DNA from: Chitinophagaceae bacterium
GTDB taxonomy: Bacteria; Bacteroidota; Bacteroidia; Chitinophagales; Chitinophagaceae
Assembly: GCA_017882205.1 (NCBI GenBank)
Contig: JADGPY010000182.1
Coordinates: forward strand, 1 to 11,696
Length of the DNA stretch: 11,696 nucleotides
Reading direction: 5' to 3'
The notes below the pieces were generated by a model. It saw only the letters and a list, made by a program, of their open reading frames with translations. It did not search any database and was not told where the DNA came from. A program made the translations under genes and the position numbers. This document shows, piece after piece, positions 1 through 6,392 of the stretch (its first letter is position 1; every line of letters starts with the position of its first letter).

Positions 1-21
1 CACGCAGCTACACCAAGGCAA

Positions 22-51
22 GTTGAGGTTGAGGTAAACCTCAACCTCAAC
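22..51. terminator. Perfect 14-bp inverted repeat, possible terminator of a gene upstream of the window
   Basis: Positions 22-35 (GTTGAGGTTGAGGT) are exactly complementary to 38-51, with only AA between, so at least a 13-bp stem with a small loop can form. Each arm is itself a tandem repeat of a GTTGAG-like unit. What follows is T/C-rich (TTATTC, then a pyrimidine tract at about 69-90) but has no clean T run next to the stem. It could be the terminator of a + strand gene that ends before the window, or a palindromic intergenic element. Confidence 0.5.
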
Positions 52-106
52 CTTATTCAAAATTCTGCCCTTTTATCCTTTTTTCCAATCCTTAATATTT
101 TTCCCT

Positions 107-114
107 TATCTTTG
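107..114 (+). promoter_or_regulatory. Bacteroidota-type -7 promoter element of the cold-shock gene
   Basis: TATCTTTG matches the Bacteroidota sigma-A -7 consensus TAnnTTTG exactly and lies 26 bases before the cold-shock ATG. Transcription would start near 119-121, giving a 5' leader of about 20 nt. I see no clear TTG -33 element at the expected distance. The leader is A/T-rich (a run of T at 123-130) with no Shine-Dalgarno sequence. Confidence 0.65.
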
Positions 115-140
115 CTACTTAATTTTTTTTAAATACATTA

Positions 141-347
141 ATGATGGACAGTAAAACAACAGGAACCGTTAAGTTTTTCAATTCTGAAAAAGGATTCGGT
201 TTTATCAAACATGATGATTCCAATAAGGAAACATTTGTACATGCAAGCGGATTGATCGATGAGATCAAGGAAAATGACCGTGTGGAATTTGACCTGCAAA
301 ACGGGCAAAAAGGTATGAACGCCGTAAATGTGAAATTAATCGGATAA
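141..347 (+). CDS. Cold-shock domain protein (CspA family)
   Basis: This 68-residue protein is a single cold-shock domain (OB fold) of the usual length for the family. It starts with the typical TGTVKFFN strand at residues 7-14. RNP1 is KGFGFI at 17-22 and RNP2 is TFVHA at 31-35; these aromatic and basic residues bind single-stranded RNA or DNA. The family acts in the cytoplasm as an RNA chaperone that melts mRNA structure, during cold shock or constitutively; which applies here cannot be told. Two consecutive ATG codons (141 and 144) could both serve as start, and I take the first. The gene has its own promoter motif at 107-114 and a strong hairpin terminator just after it, so it is probably monocistronic. 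Confidence 0.95.
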   Translation: MMDSKTTGTVKFFNSEKGFGFIKHDDSNKETFVHASGLIDEIKENDRVEFDLQNGQKGMNAVNVKLIG

Positions 348-366
348 TTCTGATAACTTCTCAATT

Positions 367-401
367 AATAAGGGCTCCCGTTTCAGAGCCCTTATTTTTT
401 T
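367..401 (+). terminator. Rho-independent terminator of the cold-shock gene
   Basis: AATAAGGGCTC at 367-377 pairs perfectly with GAGCCCTTATT at 386-396 across an 8-nt loop, and a T run follows (395-401). This is a textbook intrinsic terminator 20 bases after the cold-shock stop codon. The right arm contains the stop codon (complement of 392-394) of the convergent methyltransferase gene. The stem could also stop transcripts from that side, though the minus-strand tail (TTATTAATT) is a weaker U tract. Confidence 0.9.
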
Positions 402-1045
402 ATCCTGATCTTACTCCCCGGCAGTAACTTCGGAACCTTCTGCGAATATCTCTTATACGCGTCTCCGAACTCTATTAGCAGCTGCTTCTCTTCAAGCTCA
501 ATTCCTATTAAAGTATAAATAAAAATGACACTGCAGGCAATAAAATTGCTTAGAAATGGCATTAGGAGAAATAATCCCCAGACAAATAATAATGTGCCAA
601 GGTATAAAGGATGGCGAACGAAACGATGCATTCCATCCTGTCGCAAGGTCACTTTTTGCTCTTTATGTTGCAATGCCTGTATTCCGCTCAGCTCATAAAA
701 GTAATTATGGATACTTACTGCCATAATATAAATTCCAGGTATTAGTGAACAGATCCCTGCAATATATTGTAATAAAGGAATATGAAATAGAGGATAACTT
801 CTGATCGAAAACTGGTACCACAATAATATAGCTAAAGTTACAGCGGCAAACAAAGAATAACTGATCCTGTAATAACGGAATCCTTGACCAGCCCATGTTT
901 CAATCCTTCTTTTTATTCCGGGATTAGCTAAAAAACTATGTATCAGGCAGTATAAGATCCAGAATATTAATAAAAATAAGTGCTGCTGATTCAATTTATT
1001 TATATTGATATCTAACAAGATAACAACCTGTAAACTATAATACAA
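392..1045 (-). CDS. Membrane methyltransferase of the ICMT/PEMT-like family
   Basis: This is an integral membrane protein of up to 217 residues with hydrophobic segments near 22-39, 62-79, 90-113 and 146-180. The C-terminal half has the isoprenylcysteine carboxyl methyltransferase / phospholipid methyltransferase signature: H140 followed by RHPLY at 144-148, then IELEEK at 182-187 and a YKRY...VP stretch at 197-205. In this superfamily the RHP and Glu residues help bind S-adenosylmethionine. The substrate in bacteria is usually unknown, so I give no symbol. The start is uncertain: between the in-frame stop at 1058-1060 and the first methionine (residue 108) there is no ATG. Possible starts are TTG at 1045, 1018 or 994; the last would begin just before the first membrane helix. 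The gene converges on the cold-shock gene and diverges from the DUF6263-like gene. Confidence 0.8.
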   Translation of the reverse strand: MYYSLQVVILLDININKLNQQHLFLLIFWILYCLIHSFLANPGIKRRIETWAGQGFRYYRISYSLFAAVTLAILLWYQFSIRSYPLFHIPLLQYIAGICSLIPGIYIMAVSIHNYFYELSGIQALQHKEQKVTLRQDGMHRFVRHPLYLGTLLFVWGLFLLMPFLSNFIACSVIFIYTLIGIELEEKQLLIEFGDAYKRYSQKVPKLLPGSKIRIKK

Positions 1046-1118
1046 TTTTTTTATATATCAAGGAGGTTTTTCTCCTGTTAAAATGTTTTTCAACGATAAA
1101 AGTATTGGTCTACAGTTA

Positions 1119-1126
1119 TATATTTG
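1119..1126 (+). promoter_or_regulatory. Bacteroidota-type -7 promoter element of the DUF6263-like gene
   Basis: TATATTTG fits TAnnTTTG and ends 19 bases before the ATG at 1146, predicting a leader of about 12-15 nt. A TTG at 1105-1107 is too close (11 bp) to be a standard -33 element, so only the -7 element is supported. Confidence 0.55.
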
Positions 1127-1145
1127 CGACTAAAACATACCATAA

Positions 1146-2003
1146 ATGAAAAAATTTACCCTAATTGTGACCATTGCCTTGGCTTCAACGGCGGCTTCTT
1201 TTGCTCAATCAGGCGCTATATCTCTGAACAAGGGCCAGAAGTTCTCTATAGAAAATAATGTCAGTGCAGTTTCCAACCAGGAATTAATGGGCCAATCAAT
1301 GGAGTCAAAAGCCGACTTTAGCACGATAAATACTATAGAAATAAAAGAAGTAAAAGACAATAACATTAATATTACAAACAACATGCTGCACATGAAAGCT
1401 ACGATGAGTGCTATGGGCCAGGAAATGGGATTTGATTCTGATAAAAAAGAAGATCTGGAATCAACAGATAAAGGTATAGACCTGAAAAGCATAATTAATC
1501 ATCCAAAAGATGTTACTGTAGATAATACAGGAAAAATAATTTCTCCTAAGGCAGAGGAGCCTAAAATAGATCCATCCGATATGTCTGGGAGGATGATGAA
1601 ACAATTGCTAGGAGGAAATCTTAATGATGGAGGGTTTGGACTTAATTTTATATTCCTCACCCTTCCTAAAAATGTTGCGGTTGGATATAGCTGGGTAGAC
1701 TCTTCCTTTCAAGGAGGTATAAAAAAATTCACTACTTACACAGTTAAAGAAGTGAAGGGTTCTGATGCAATTGTTACTATTACAGGCACAATGGAAACCG
1801 ACACTCAAACTGAAATGCAAGGCATGGAAGTAAGTACGAAAACCAAAGGAAATCTGAAGGGTGAAGAAACGGTTGATGCCAATTCAGGCGTTTTGAAAAC
1901 CCGAAATACAACCCTTGAAACAAGTGGAACTGTATCAGCTCAGGGAATGGATATTCCAATGACCAGTAAGATCACTACTACAGTTTCTGTGAAAGGGAGT
2001 TAA
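1146..2003 (+). CDS. Secreted Met-rich protein, DUF6263-like
   Basis: The protein has 285 residues. An N-terminal signal peptide (KK at 2-3, hydrophobic core at about 5-19, cut probably after SFA at 18-20 or FAQ at 19-21) points to export to the periplasm or beyond. The mature part is predicted beta-rich with many Thr, Ser, Gly, Lys and Glu residues. Its layout, including a T-E-x-x-G-x-E segment (about 239-247) and the 'TLETSGTVSAQGMDIP' stretch near the end, resembles Bacteroidota proteins annotated DUF6263, whose function is unknown. Methionine is unusually frequent (16 residues), in recurring MGQxM and QGMxx patterns. I see no catalytic motif and no lipobox. It has its own promoter motif and is followed by a hairpin. 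Assignment to DUF6263 is by resemblance; the export call is firmer. Confidence 0.75.
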   Translation: MKKFTLIVTIALASTAASFAQSGAISLNKGQKFSIENNVSAVSNQELMGQSMESKADFSTINTIEIKEVKDNNINITNNMLHMKATMSAMGQEMGFDSDKKEDLESTDKGIDLKSIINHPKDVTVDNTGKIISPKAEEPKIDPSDMSGRMMKQLLGGNLNDGGFGLNFIFLTLPKNVAVGYSWVDSSFQGGIKKFTTYTVKEVKGSDAIVTITGTMETDTQTEMQGMEVSTKTKGNLKGEETVDANSGVLKTRNTTLETSGTVSAQGMDIPMTSKITTTVSVKGS

Positions 2004-2044
2004 ATGAACTAAATTTCATCACTTTTCCTTTTATGTTTTATAAA

Positions 2045-2071
2045 AATTGAACCACAGAGCGTGGTTCAATT
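2045..2071 (+). terminator. Perfect 11-bp hairpin between the DUF6263-like and LtaS-like genes
   Basis: AATTGAACCAC at 2045-2055 pairs with GTGGTTCAATT at 2061-2071 around a 5-nt loop. It lies 41 bases after the stop of the upstream gene and just before the next gene's promoter, where it would end one transcript and insulate the next. On the + strand the tail (CTACCATAATT) is a poor U tract, so termination efficiency is uncertain. The minus strand has the better T run, but no minus-strand gene precedes it. Confidence 0.5.
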
Positions 2072-2086
2072 CTACCATAATTCGGG

Positions 2087-2094
2087 TACTTTTG
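2087..2094 (+). promoter_or_regulatory. -7 promoter element immediately upstream of the LtaS-like gene
   Basis: TACTTTTG matches TAnnTTTG and ends only 4 bases before the GTG start at 2099. With the usual spacing to the transcription start, the mRNA would begin at or within a few bases of the start codon, so it would be leaderless or nearly so. No clear -33 TTG is seen; that region overlaps the hairpin at 2045-2071. Confidence 0.55.
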
Positions 2095-2098
2095 ATAT

Positions 2099-3928
2099 GT
2101 GAAAGTACTCTGGCAACAATTTCTTTACTTCTTATTCTGGATCGTATTTTTTGTCACGAGTAAAATTGTCTTCGTAACATATCATCATGCAAAAACTGCA
2201 ACCTTATCTTCTATAGAAGTTGTCAAAGTTTTTTTATACGGCTTACGACTTGATGCTTCCTTCACAGGATACCTATGTATTCTTCCATTCTTATGTTTTT
2301 TTATACTCCCCTTTACCTCTGGCAGCCTTAAAAAGGTGGTTGATATATACACGTACACACTTATTATTCTACTATCATTTTTAACCATTGCTGATCTCGA
2401 ACTATATAAAGCCTGGGGGTTCAGACTTGACGCAACTCCATTGCAGTATTTTACACATCCCAAAGAAATGGCAGCATCTGTAGGTGCCTCTCCGATCTTT
2501 TTGTTGCTTTGTATTTTCATAGTCCTGAGTGTACTATTTATATGGCTGTACAGGCGCTATTTCAGATGGCATGAGCGTTTTTATTTAAAACCATACATTG
2601 GCCAATCTATTGTATCACTGTTCTTAGTGGCAGTTTTATTTTTACCAATACGAGGTGGATTGCAACAGATACCAATCAACCAAAGTGATGTATACTTTTC
2701 CGAAAAAATGTTTGCGAATCATGCCGCAGTCAATGTGCCATGGAATGTGATGCACTCATTGTTTAACAAAAACCTCGACAAAACAAATCCATACCAATAT
2801 TTACCTGCTAATGAAGCAAAGCGCCTGATAGATTCCCTATATAGACAGCAACCTATCGTGACTGGTTTAATTACTACTTCAAGGCCCAATATTATTTTTA
2901 TTATCCTGGAAAGTTATACCTCCAAATTGGTGGGATGCCTGGGCGGAGAGCCAGGGGTTACTCCGCACCTCGATAGTATTGCAGCAGAAGGAATGTTGTT
3001 TACTAATATTTACGCAAGTGGCGACCGAAGTGAAAAGGGATTAGTGGCATTATTAAGCGGTTTCCCAACCCAGACAACAACTTCTATAATATTTGATCCC
3101 GCCAAAACACAAAGACTTCCCCAGTTACAAAAAACTTTAGAACAGAAAACATATCATTCCAGCTATTACTATGGGGGCGAGTTAGAATTTGCCAATATCA
3201 AATCATACCTTCTTAATGCAGGATTCCAGAAACTTGTAAGCAAGAAGGATTTTTCTTCAAAAGACTATAATTCGAAATGGGGGGTGCATGACCATGTTCT
3301 GTTAAATAAATTCCAATACGATCTTACAAAAGAGCCTCAACCATTCTTTGGAACACTATTTACTTTAAGTAGCCATGAGCCATATGAAATCCCTATTCCT
3401 AAAAAATTCCGTGGTGATGATGAGACCACCAAATTCAAAAACTCATTCTATTATACCGACCAGGCAATTGGAGATTTTATAAACCAGGCAAAAAAACAAA
3501 CGTGGTGGGATTCTACCCTTATAATTCTTGTAGCAGATCATGGGCACCGATTGCCGGGAGACGATGCAAATTATCAACCTTCGAAATTCAGAATCCCATT
3601 GATATTTACTGGGGGTGCGTTAAAAATGAAACACGTAGTGAATAAGAACATTGGATCACAGACCGATATTGCTGCTACTGTTCTTCAACAAATGGGAATT
3701 GAATCAAATCAATATAGGTGGAGTAAAAACTTACTGGATTCAACTGCCAAACAATTTGCCTTTTATATTTTTAATGATGGCTTTGGTTTTGTAACTCCTT
3801 TGGGTGCTATAGCATTTGATAATATTTCAAAAAAAGTAATCTATAGAGACCCTGGAGTAATGGATCAGCAGCTTACTATCGGCAAGGCTTACATGCAGCT
3901 GTCGTTTGAAGACTTTTTAAATAAATAA
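2099..3928 (+). CDS. LTA synthase-like membrane phosphoglycerol transferase (sulfatase fold)
   Basis: The protein has 609 residues. Five hydrophobic membrane segments (about 5-25, 53-73, 82-102, 131-151, 166-184) precede an extracytoplasmic sulfatase/alkaline-phosphatase-fold domain from about 262. This is the LtaS architecture. Metal and active-site residues are recognisable: E271 in IILESY, the nucleophile position in DRSEKG (S311 where LtaS has Thr), W394 and D398 in KWGVHD, H426 in LSSHEPY, and D480-H481 in VADHGH. The family moves a phosphoglycerol or similar phospholipid head group onto a glycan or lipid acceptor using Mn2+. Bacteroidota are not known to make lipoteichoic acid, so the acceptor is unknown. 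The start is GTG at 2099: the overlapping ATG at 2097 runs straight into TGA. It ends 54 bases from the convergent SGNH gene. Confidence 0.88.
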   Translation: MKVLWQQFLYFLFWIVFFVTSKIVFVTYHHAKTATLSSIEVVKVFLYGLRLDASFTGYLCILPFLCFFILPFTSGSLKKVVDIYTYTLIILLSFLTIADLELYKAWGFRLDATPLQYFTHPKEMAASVGASPIFLLLCIFIVLSVLFIWLYRRYFRWHERFYLKPYIGQSIVSLFLVAVLFLPIRGGLQQIPINQSDVYFSEKMFANHAAVNVPWNVMHSLFNKNLDKTNPYQYLPANEAKRLIDSLYRQQPIVTGLITTSRPNIIFIILESYTSKLVGCLGGEPGVTPHLDSIAAEGMLFTNIYASGDRSEKGLVALLSGFPTQTTTSIIFDPAKTQRLPQLQKTLEQKTYHSSYYYGGELEFANIKSYLLNAGFQKLVSKKDFSSKDYNSKWGVHDHVLLNKFQYDLTKEPQPFFGTLFTLSSHEPYEIPIPKKFRGDDETTKFKNSFYYTDQAIGDFINQAKKQTWWDSTLIILVADHGHRLPGDDANYQPSKFRIPLIFTGGALKMKHVVNKNIGSQTDIAATVLQQMGIESNQYRWSKNLLDSTAKQFAFYIFNDGFGFVTPLGAIAFDNISKKVIYRDPGVMDQQLTIGKAYMQLSFEDFLNK

Positions 3929-3982
3929 CTTTACGTGAAAGTCCACCGTATGCATTTTTGTAAAGAGAGAGGGTTCGATTTA

Positions 3983-4606
3983 TCATTGCAATGCCTGTTT
4001 CATCCGGGCGCCCAGGATATCCGCCCAACGTTTATATTGTTTGCCGGAAGGATGCAGACCATCGCCTGCTATTAATAAGGGATCTGTTTTTGCTTCCTGT
4101 GAAATACCCGTAATGTCTATCCATGCAACACCTAACTGTTGAGAAACCTCCATGTTAACATGATTAAATGCATCAATCGCCTGCGTAATTCTCGTAGGAT
4201 CATAGGTAGCGGCAAATGGGGTAACACTATAATCCGGAATAGATAAAACAAATACCCTGTTCTTATTGTTTTCAGCATATTGAATAGCCCGACTTAGTAT
4301 TAGGGTAAATTCTGTTCTATACTCATCAATACCTCTCCCCTGGTATTGATTGTTTACGCCAATTAATAATGATACAAGGGAATAATTGTTTTGAGGCGGA
4401 TTTGCATCCAATGCACTAATAAGATTGTGGGTCGTCCAACCTGTGGTGGCAATGATCTTAGGATCTGCTATGTTTACATTTACATCATGTAATAATTTTA
4501 CTACCTGGTTCGGAAAGCGATCCTGTACGGCAACTGATTCACCAATTGTATAAGAATCTCCTAACGCTAAATATGTTTGAATGAAAGTTGAAGTATCTGC
4601 GGGCAT
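3983..4606 (-). CDS. SGNH/GDSL-family hydrolase without signal peptide
   Basis: This 207-residue protein has the SGNH hydrolase blocks in order: block I LALGDSYTIGE with nucleophile S18, block II Gly at G56 (TTGWTT), block III GVNN with N85 (GxND variant), and block V GDGLHPS with D182 and H185 completing the triad. The fold covers esterases, lipases and carbohydrate acetyl-esterases, and the substrate cannot be read from sequence. Many relatives in Bacteroidota are exported, but here the in-frame stop at 4628-4630 allows at most seven extra residues, so there is no signal peptide and the enzyme should be cytoplasmic. It starts 17 bases after the stop of the phosphorylase gene, with an AGAGAAAAG purine stretch as a weak ribosome site, and is probably co-transcribed with it. 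Deacetylating a sugar or glucan would fit this, but that is inference only. Confidence 0.87.
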   Translation of the reverse strand: MPADTSTFIQTYLALGDSYTIGESVAVQDRFPNQVVKLLHDVNVNIADPKIIATTGWTTHNLISALDANPPQNNYSLVSLLIGVNNQYQGRGIDEYRTEFTLILSRAIQYAENNKNRVFVLSIPDYSVTPFAATYDPTRITQAIDAFNHVNMEVSQQLGVAWIDITGISQEAKTDPLLIAGDGLHPSGKQYKRWADILGARMKQALQ

Positions 4607-4623
4607 AAAGTAAGCACTTTTCT

Positions 4624-6276
4624 CTACTTATACAGAATCTCGTAATACTCATCCACCATCCTGTTGCTGTCGAATTGGAATTCAACATCGCGCATTCCAT
4701 TTTTGACTATCTGGCGCCATGTTTCAAAATTATCATAGTAGAGAGGCAATATCTGATTTTCAAGTATATCGTATAATTGTATGAGGTCGTACTCATCCTG
4801 CTCCTGCACTTTCATGTTAACATAATCAACGGGAGGAACCACAAAGCCATTATTACCATGGTTAATGAATTCACAGATCCAGCCATCGTTGGTGCTAACA
4901 TTCACTGCACCATTCATGGCTGCGGTCATTCCACTGGTACCACTTGCTTCGCGTGGTACACGCGGATTGTTAAGCCAGACATCTGCTGCCTGTTTAAGTC
5001 GTTTACTTAATCCCAGTTCGTATCCGATACAAACCGCAACATTTTTGTATTGTTTACTGAGGTTAACCAGGTGATTAAAATCGCTGATTGCCGGGTAATC
5101 TAATGGATAAGGCTTTCCAGCCCAAATGATCTGGATAGGATATTTTGGATTGTTCAGCAACGCTTCAAATCGTTTATGATCACGGGTTATAAGTTCCGCT
5201 CTCTTATAGCCAGCAAATCTTCTTGCCCATACAATAGTGAGTACATTGGGATCCATTAGCTTTCCAGTCTGGTCGGCAACAATATCCAATGCACGTTTCT
5301 TCAGGTATTTTTTGCGGTCATCGAACAATACATCATTACCATTTTCCCTTGCCTTATAAAGATGCTTATCCGACCAATAGCGCCAGTTTTGTGCATTAGT
5401 AATTGCTTTAATATCGCAGATCCCGTCGTATTTACTCCACATCTGGCGGCTCACTTCTCCATGCAATTGCGAAACCCCGTTTGCAAGATGGGCAAATCGT
5501 AAAGCAGCAAGCGAGTGATTAAACAAATCATCCCTCATCCCTGTAAGCTCCCTAACTTCATCTAAAGGCATTCCGCAGAAATAGCTCATCTTTTCGCACA
5601 GATAAATATCATGCTTTTCATTTCCAGCTTCCTCAGGTGTATGTGTAGTAAATACAAGGCGTTTTTTAACATCCTCCTTATTACCAAACTTTTTGTATAA
5701 ATAAAAAGCAGCACTTACAGCATGTGCTTCATTCAGATGATAAAGGTCAGGTTTAAAGTTAAGTTCATCCATCAACTTTGCTCCACCCACGCCTAATAAG
5801 ATGAACTGCGCTACTTTAGTGGCAACATTACCATCATATAAACGGTGACTAATTGTTTGTGATACATAATCATTCTCAGGCAGATCAGTGCTTAACAAAA
5901 ACAACGGAGCACTTTGAAATGTATTAGGATTCAGGTAATACGCTTTAACCCAAACTGGATGGTCATGTATAGTAATGAAGAATTTAATCCCTGTATCTTC
6001 CAGAAAATTATAGATCTTCTCATTCCATTGTACCTGTAAAGTCTGGTCCTGGTTGCGTGACTGGTCGTAATATCCATACTTCCATAAGATACCTATACCT
6101 ACAAGATTTTGCTTAAGCTCAAATGCACTTCTCAAATGTGAGCCGGACAAAAAGCCAAGACCTCCACTATAAACTTTTAATGGCTGGTGTATTGCAAATT
6201 CCATTGAGAAATAAGCTATTCTTTTTGCATAACGATGTGTTACCGGGTAAGGAACTGAATAATTATTAAAGCTCAT
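4624..6276 (-). CDS. Compact alpha-glucan phosphorylase homologue (GT35), PLP lysine position is Thr
   Basis: This 550-residue protein resembles the short alpha-glucan phosphorylase type. Members release glucose-1-phosphate from glycogen or maltodextrin with phosphate and pyridoxal phosphate (PLP) in the cytoplasm. Family motifs are present: YSGGLGFLSG (36-45, matching the GNGGLGRL loop), STDLPENDY (129-137), HLNEAH (180-185), THTPEEAG (211-218), RRFAGYKR (352-359; R353 and K358 match rabbit phosphorylase R569 and K574), and EASGTSGM (443-450). The residue after that Met, which in classical enzymes is the Lys forming the Schiff base with PLP (K680 in rabbit), is Thr451 (codon at 4924-4926). 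The protein may therefore be a non-phosphorolytic GT-B enzyme, use PLP differently, or be a regulatory homologue. No glycogen synthase or branching enzyme lies nearby. It is likely co-transcribed with the downstream SGNH hydrolase. Confidence 0.88.
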   Translation of the reverse strand: MSFNNYSVPYPVTHRYAKRIAYFSMEFAIHQPLKVYSGGLGFLSGSHLRSAFELKQNLVGIGILWKYGYYDQSRNQDQTLQVQWNEKIYNFLEDTGIKFFITIHDHPVWVKAYYLNPNTFQSAPLFLLSTDLPENDYVSQTISHRLYDGNVATKVAQFILLGVGGAKLMDELNFKPDLYHLNEAHAVSAAFYLYKKFGNKEDVKKRLVFTTHTPEEAGNEKHDIYLCEKMSYFCGMPLDEVRELTGMRDDLFNHSLAALRFAHLANGVSQLHGEVSRQMWSKYDGICDIKAITNAQNWRYWSDKHLYKARENGNDVLFDDRKKYLKKRALDIVADQTGKLMDPNVLTIVWARRFAGYKRAELITRDHKRFEALLNNPKYPIQIIWAGKPYPLDYPAISDFNHLVNLSKQYKNVAVCIGYELGLSKRLKQAADVWLNNPRVPREASGTSGMTAAMNGAVNVSTNDGWICEFINHGNNGFVVPPVDYVNMKVQEQDEYDLIQLYDILENQILPLYYDNFETWRQIVKNGMRDVEFQFDSNRMVDEYYEILYK

Positions 6277-6303
6277 CCTGTGGTCTTACATTTAATGAGG
6301 CCG

Positions 6304-6310
6304 CAAGATA
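6304..6310 (-). promoter_or_regulatory. Possible -7 element of the phosphorylase gene
   Basis: On the minus strand TATCTTG (followed by CGG) lies 27 bases before the phosphorylase ATG. It is one T short of the TAnnTTTG consensus. The position would give a leader of about 20 nt. This is the best candidate in the 114-base gap, but it is imperfect and has no clear -33 partner. Confidence 0.3.
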
Positions 6311-6345
6311 AAATGAAAAAACTAGAATTGACCGTATTCTGGAAA

Positions 6346-6392
6346 ACTAGTGTGTATCTAATACACAGTTAGTCTGAACATTGATTCAGACT
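6346..6392 (-). terminator. Tandem hairpins at the 3' end of the metalloprotease gene
   Basis: Read on the minus strand, the first hairpin pairs AGTCTGAA (6392-6385) with TTCAGACT (6378-6371) around a 6-nt loop and takes in part of the protease stop codon. The second follows directly: TGTGTAT (6367-6361) pairs with ATACACA (6357-6351) around a 3-nt loop, and outer bases TAGT/ACTA (6373-6370 with 6349-6346) can add to it by competing with the first stem. The second stem is followed by TAGTTTTCC, a short T tract. Two consecutive stems after a stop codon suggest a terminator or an mRNA 3'-end stabiliser. Confidence 0.5.

Noticed and set aside
119..364. Minus-strand frame covering the cold-shock gene.
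   Set aside because: It is the antisense shadow of a clear cold-shock domain gene and has no family features.
1083..1133. A 16-codon + strand frame starting at ATG 1083, downstream of AAGGAGG at 1060-1066.
   Set aside because: The spacing from the purine motif (16 bases) is too long, the peptide has no recognisable character, and the frame runs through the -7 promoter of the next gene.
3928..3942. ACTTT-5-AAAGT after the LtaS-like gene.
   Set aside because: A 5-bp AT-rich stem without a T run is expected by chance.
4777..5074. Two + strand frames inside the phosphorylase gene.
   Set aside because: They are antisense to well-conserved phosphorylase motifs and encode no recognisable protein.
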